Source: Puffinus mauretanicus
Lineage: Eukaryota; Chordata; Aves; Procellariiformes; Procellariidae
Direction: 5' to 3'
Assembly (NCBI GenBank): GCA_023333565.1
Contig: JAJKFH010001382.1
Coordinates: 1 to 64,000, forward strand
Length of the DNA: 64,000 nucleotides
In this document: one piece after another, positions 60,101 to 64,000 of the stretch
Layout: each line of letters starts with the position of its first letter
Position numbering within the stretch: the stretch's first letter is position 1
Notes under the pieces: model-generated
What the model saw: the letters and a program-made list of their open reading frames with translations, nothing else
Databases searched by the model: none
What the model was told of the DNA's origin: nothing
Made by a program: the position numbers and the translations under genes

Positions 60101-63100
60101 CAAAAAAATCTTTATTGTTTAACTACAGTGAGATATCCTCGCCTAAGGGTGATATAAGTGCTGTGAAAAATCTTTGAGAGTAAAACTATCTGGAGTTGAA
60201 GGTATGGGGCAAGAGGAACTGAGAGAGTTTGGCACTTCCAGGCCCATGAAAGCTTTGACACTGAAACTTAGCTATAGTCATTGTTTCTTAATATTTCCGT
60301 GTAATAAGGTCCAGTTTCACACCAGTTTCTATGTCCTGGTGTCCCACTTCAGCTTATGCAACACATTTGTGAAAAAATTAACTCTTCTCTTCTTTTGTAG
60401 TTATCCCTTGAGAATCTGATTTCTGATCCTACTTGATACTTGAACCACATAACCTAAAATGACAGCCAATATTTGAATAGTCCAGATGATTAATATCAGT
60501 TAATCAGAGCTGAAAAACTTTTTCAGAATTTATAAACCATTCATACACAGATTAGAAAATTCCCTCTACTCAAAAATTCCTACAACTTAGCTATTTTATA
60601 TTCTTGCTATGTACCTTAATTTCAGTGATACACACTGAGAAGATACTTGGATAGGTGGAAAAAAACATGTGAATATTTTTTCCAGATCTGCAGCCTTTTG
60701 ATATGTAGATGAAAAAACTGGAAAAGAGGTATCTATCCATGTAGTAAACTCATCATAAACTCGGGAATTCCAGCCTCCCTTTCCAATTTAAAATATGCAG
60801 GTTAAAACTTTGTGAATGAGTTGATAGTCTCACAATGTTGCCTCATTTTCTTTTTATTTGTCTGCTCACGAAGACACTATTTAATAACCTGTTTTGAGAA
60901 TGGGGTTACATTTCCTGACTCCTCTTATTTTAGAAGAACCTAAAGTAGCCAATAGCAGAGCTCTGGCTCCTTCACTCTGACTCAAACTCTCTTCTCATTT
61001 TATTTCTAGCAATGACTATAAAGCATTCTCTGACACCTTAAATTGCATCCAGTTTCATTCTCTCCAAAAACCTTAAATTTTCACTTTGTTCATCAGAAAG
61101 TGAATCAATTATATTCATTTTACTCTGCGGTCTTATAACTCTCTCATTCCTCTTAAGATTCAGCTTTACTGGAGGGGAAGGGAGAAATCCAGTTGATTTC
61201 TCACAAATGGTTCACTTGGTTTGAAAAATGCATTGAATGTGCATTTAACAAGGTACACATTTATGGAATAAAATTTTAGTAGAAGTACATACAGCTGGCC
61301 TGTTAAGTTCCAAATGTAAAACAATTTCGATTCTATGAATTGCTTTCATTTGGGGCTCTAATTTTTTTTAATTTTTTTTTTCTGTGATCCATGGTAATGA
61401 AGAACATTAGCCCATCATACTTACTTGTTCTATTACGTTCAAATAAAGAGAGATTGTGAACACAAGATGCAGAATTTAATTAAGATACCAAAAATATTTT
61501 TTGCTTGACTTTTAGAAAATTTACATACATCTTTTCTTATTTTATACATGCAAATGTATATCTCTATCCCTATCCCTATCCCTATCCCTATCCCTATCCC
61601 TATCCCTACCCCTGTCAATATCCATACATTCTCGGGTTTATAAGTTAGAAAGTTTAATAGAAAATAATGACATGATGTCATCAATGAAATTGACATGCAG
61701 GAATTTTCATTTTATTAGTTCTACATAAATATGAAGGCATATTGTATAAGTGAACATTTAATTTACCCATATAGTCAACACTGCTACTGCTAGGCTACAT
61801 GTCAAACTCAGAATTTACAATTCATTCCAGATTATTGCAGGGAATATTTCTTCACTCACATTTGTTGGATAGCCAACAGGCTAAGTTCATCTATTTTAAA
61901 GCTAAAAAATTTTTCTCTTTAAGGCTCTGTTCAGACAGTTTCCTTCCACCAACTTGATATTTGACATTTTGCTGGCACTCCAGGCTGCACACCAAGGCTG
62001 TCTGTGTGAAAGTTCCTGGCACTTCACTGTATGGATCAGTTCTTGTGCAATCTAACAGCATGGTGTAATCTTTCATGAAGTATTTCTGGTAGAGAAAAGG
62101 ATTGATTTACAGCAATAACTACATCTTTCCTACCTCTTCTCTCCTGCAGGGTCTGAATGTCAAAGGTACTAAGAAGAGTGTAATGGATATTAAGATTAGC
62201 TTAATAGAGATGAACTGGAGTCTCCTTAATGCCTTTTATTTTCATGTGTACAGTAATGACTGAGTAATTTTTAATGTAAATTAGCTTTAGAAATGAGAAT
62301 ATATCCTTTAGAAACATAACTTAAATAAAACTATATTGTTAAAATTAAATATATAGCTGTTTATTGGTAAATAGTAAAAGTTTAAATATATAATGATACA
62401 AGAAATTCTAGATACGAAGCTTTATTAAAAAGCATTTGTTCAATTACATGAATTTGAAAAACACAGAAAATGGCCTCCTGCTTTTAAGAAAATGGGTGAA
62501 CAATACATTCTCAGGTGGTGTTCTATTTGAGACGTATTGAGTTTAGTCAATTAAGCTCCAGAAAACAGATTTCATTGATCGTAAGACAACTCTTGACACT
62601 ATCTAAACTATGAAAACCTTTGCAGGATATCATAAACTTCAACCAATTTGCACTTTTTAAAAATCCTATTAAGTATTGCACTTATATACATCTATTGAAA
62701 GATTGAAGGTTGAAAATAAGATTTTTTTTTGTAGTAGCATAACCTGTAATATCAATACCTCAAGTTCTGTAAGCTATTTGAAAATATCTACAGAGATAAC
62801 AAATTATTTTGTTATGATACAATAGAAAATTGTCTTCTAAAACTTTTCTCAGTATTAATATGAGAAACACAAAATTTGACTTCACATATTATACCTTTTT
62901 CTTAAATTGCTGCCAGCTAGATGCAACTCGTCTCATGTATTTTCTGCCATGAATGAATTTTTTCCTACTCTTGGAACTGAGGCTAGCTTGTTCTACATAT
63001 AAGAGGAACTGGCAAGTTTGCAAATATTCCAGTAACAGAACACAGATGTCACGCTAGGTTCAAGTGTTATAATAACTCAGAAAGAGATAGATTGTAAGAG

Positions 63101-64000
63101 CAGGAGCCATAGCATGATGCAGACCATGGTTTTGCCATTGCTATTTGAAAGGACAGACCCCTACTAGAACAGAAAAGTTAAGTTCTTGACACAGACTGGT
63201 AAATTAGTTATTTTGAAAGTATTTAAATAGAATTGTCTTGCATAGCTGTTTTTCAGTAAATACTCTAACTACATAATTTTTAAATTCACTGGGAAAGTAG
63301 AAAAAATGCCATAAAAAACTATGATAAATGCATGTATTTTTTTCCTATAGATTATAGAAATTAATTAATTAAATTTCTTATTTTCTGTTTTTCTTCTGTA
63401 CAAGACCATTTTATATTTTACGAGGGATATAGTTTACTCCTATGTGCCTGAAGGAAGTACTATGTATACTTAAGGCACACTGCAAGTAGCAATCATACTA
63501 GCATTAATTTACCCATCCAAAATTCAGATACTACTTGTCTTAACCTCTTCCCAAAACACTATCAAGGACAGATAACTTATTATTTTCATGGTCCAAGCTG
63601 CAAGCTAACAGAATATCTAACCTGAAACACAGTGGCTATATACGTAAGATCGTATTAAAGAGTTCTTATTCACTGGTATATGATCATCTATACTGTTAAA
63701 CTGTTAAACCAGAATTCAATTTACTGGCATGGACATAACAGACTATTCAAGCAAGCCAAGATGCTGTGCAAGTCTATTTTTGCATCATTCTGTTTCTAAA
63801 ATGCTTTGTGTTTGAGAAAAGCCCTCAGACTGATGAACCATGTGACCCTTCTCATTTTACAGGGATCTGTACTGGATATCCTGTAGTCCTCAGAGCCGAC
63901 TGGAGTCTCTGGAAGCATTTATACGGTGATCTCTTCTAAGAGGCTGCTGGCAAAATTCAGCTGCAGATTCAGATAACCAACTAGTTATGTATAACACAAG
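54196..64000. other. Single-copy AT-rich sequence to window end
   Basis: About 10 kb. The part at about 55,850-57,150 is less AT-rich and has a 117-codon plus-strand frame (56,389-56,742) that I cannot link to any family. A hexamer repeat lies at 61,565-61,612. A minus-strand open segment with a strong acceptor lies at 61,894-62,085 (see findings). No confident gene, RNA or transposon. Confidence 0.55.
61565..61612 (+). repeat. (TATCCC)n hexamer repeat
   Basis: Seven perfect TATCCC units followed by TACCCC. It differs from the vertebrate telomere unit (CCCTAA) by one base per unit. Confidence 0.95.

Noticed and set aside
61565..61612. True interstitial telomere
   Set aside because: All units read TATCCC rather than TAACCC, and the array is only about 48 bp.
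61439..61696. Open frame containing a Gly-Ile repeat
   Set aside because: It is the translation of the (GGGATA)n microsatellite.
63862..63930. Terminal exon candidate after TTTTACAG near the window end
   Set aside because: Short frame (about 20 codons) ending in TGA, weak pyrimidine tract and no partner exon inside the window.

Overview
This window reads as a stretch of bird nuclear genome, AT-rich and gene-poor (a gene desert or the inside of very large introns). The main evidence is the interspersed repeats. At least nine fragments are CR1 LINEs (the dominant LINE of sauropsids); three of these still end in the (ATTCTATG)n or ATAGAATC-type tails typical of avian CR1. A 6.2 kb endogenous retrovirus (ERV) and several LTRs start with a sequence I know from avian ERVs. 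No rRNA, tRNA, CRISPR or bacterial-type gene organisation is visible, and no host protein-coding gene can be called with confidence. The species cannot be fixed from the sequence alone; a neoavian bird is the best guess.

Layout. 1-714: 3' end of a CR1 (+), cut by the window edge. 715-15,959: single-copy AT-rich sequence interrupted by a short reverse CR1 (4,694-5,010). 15,960-16,478: old CR1 (+) with a long pure (CTATT)n tail. 17,859-18,453: reverse-oriented solo LTR with a perfect 5-bp target duplication. 21,995-28,181: complete but dead ERV, with two LTRs, a tRNA-Lys-like primer site, broken gag-pro-pol, no env, and a perfect 5-bp duplication (ATTCC). 32,244-33,602: the longest CR1 copy (-), with recognisable reverse transcriptase. 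38,561-39,150 and 44,641-45,166: CR1 (-) of a different subfamily. About 43,640-44,625: LTR-like block with CCAAT, TATA and poly(A) signals. 51,100-52,740: a cluster of two CR1 tails and two LTR fragments. 53,930-54,195: very old CR1 (-). The rest, to 64,000, is single-copy AT-rich DNA with simple repeats.

How parts relate. The ERV and the solo LTR are different subfamilies of one LTR lineage: the same ends, a CRE-type TGACGTCA upstream of the TATA region (decayed in the solo copy), the same ATTAAA signal and the same 5-bp target duplication. The ERV's LTRs differ from each other at about a dozen bases plus several gaps. That indicates an insertion millions rather than tens of thousands of years old, consistent with its stops and frameshifts. 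Its gag is unusual: a hydrophobic start, a Pro/Thr repeat and no visible CCHC finger. Outside the repeats, the most interesting places are a few short segments with splice-like borders and open frames (5,706-5,920 minus; 41,547-41,686 plus; 61,894-62,085 minus). These are hypotheses, not gene calls.
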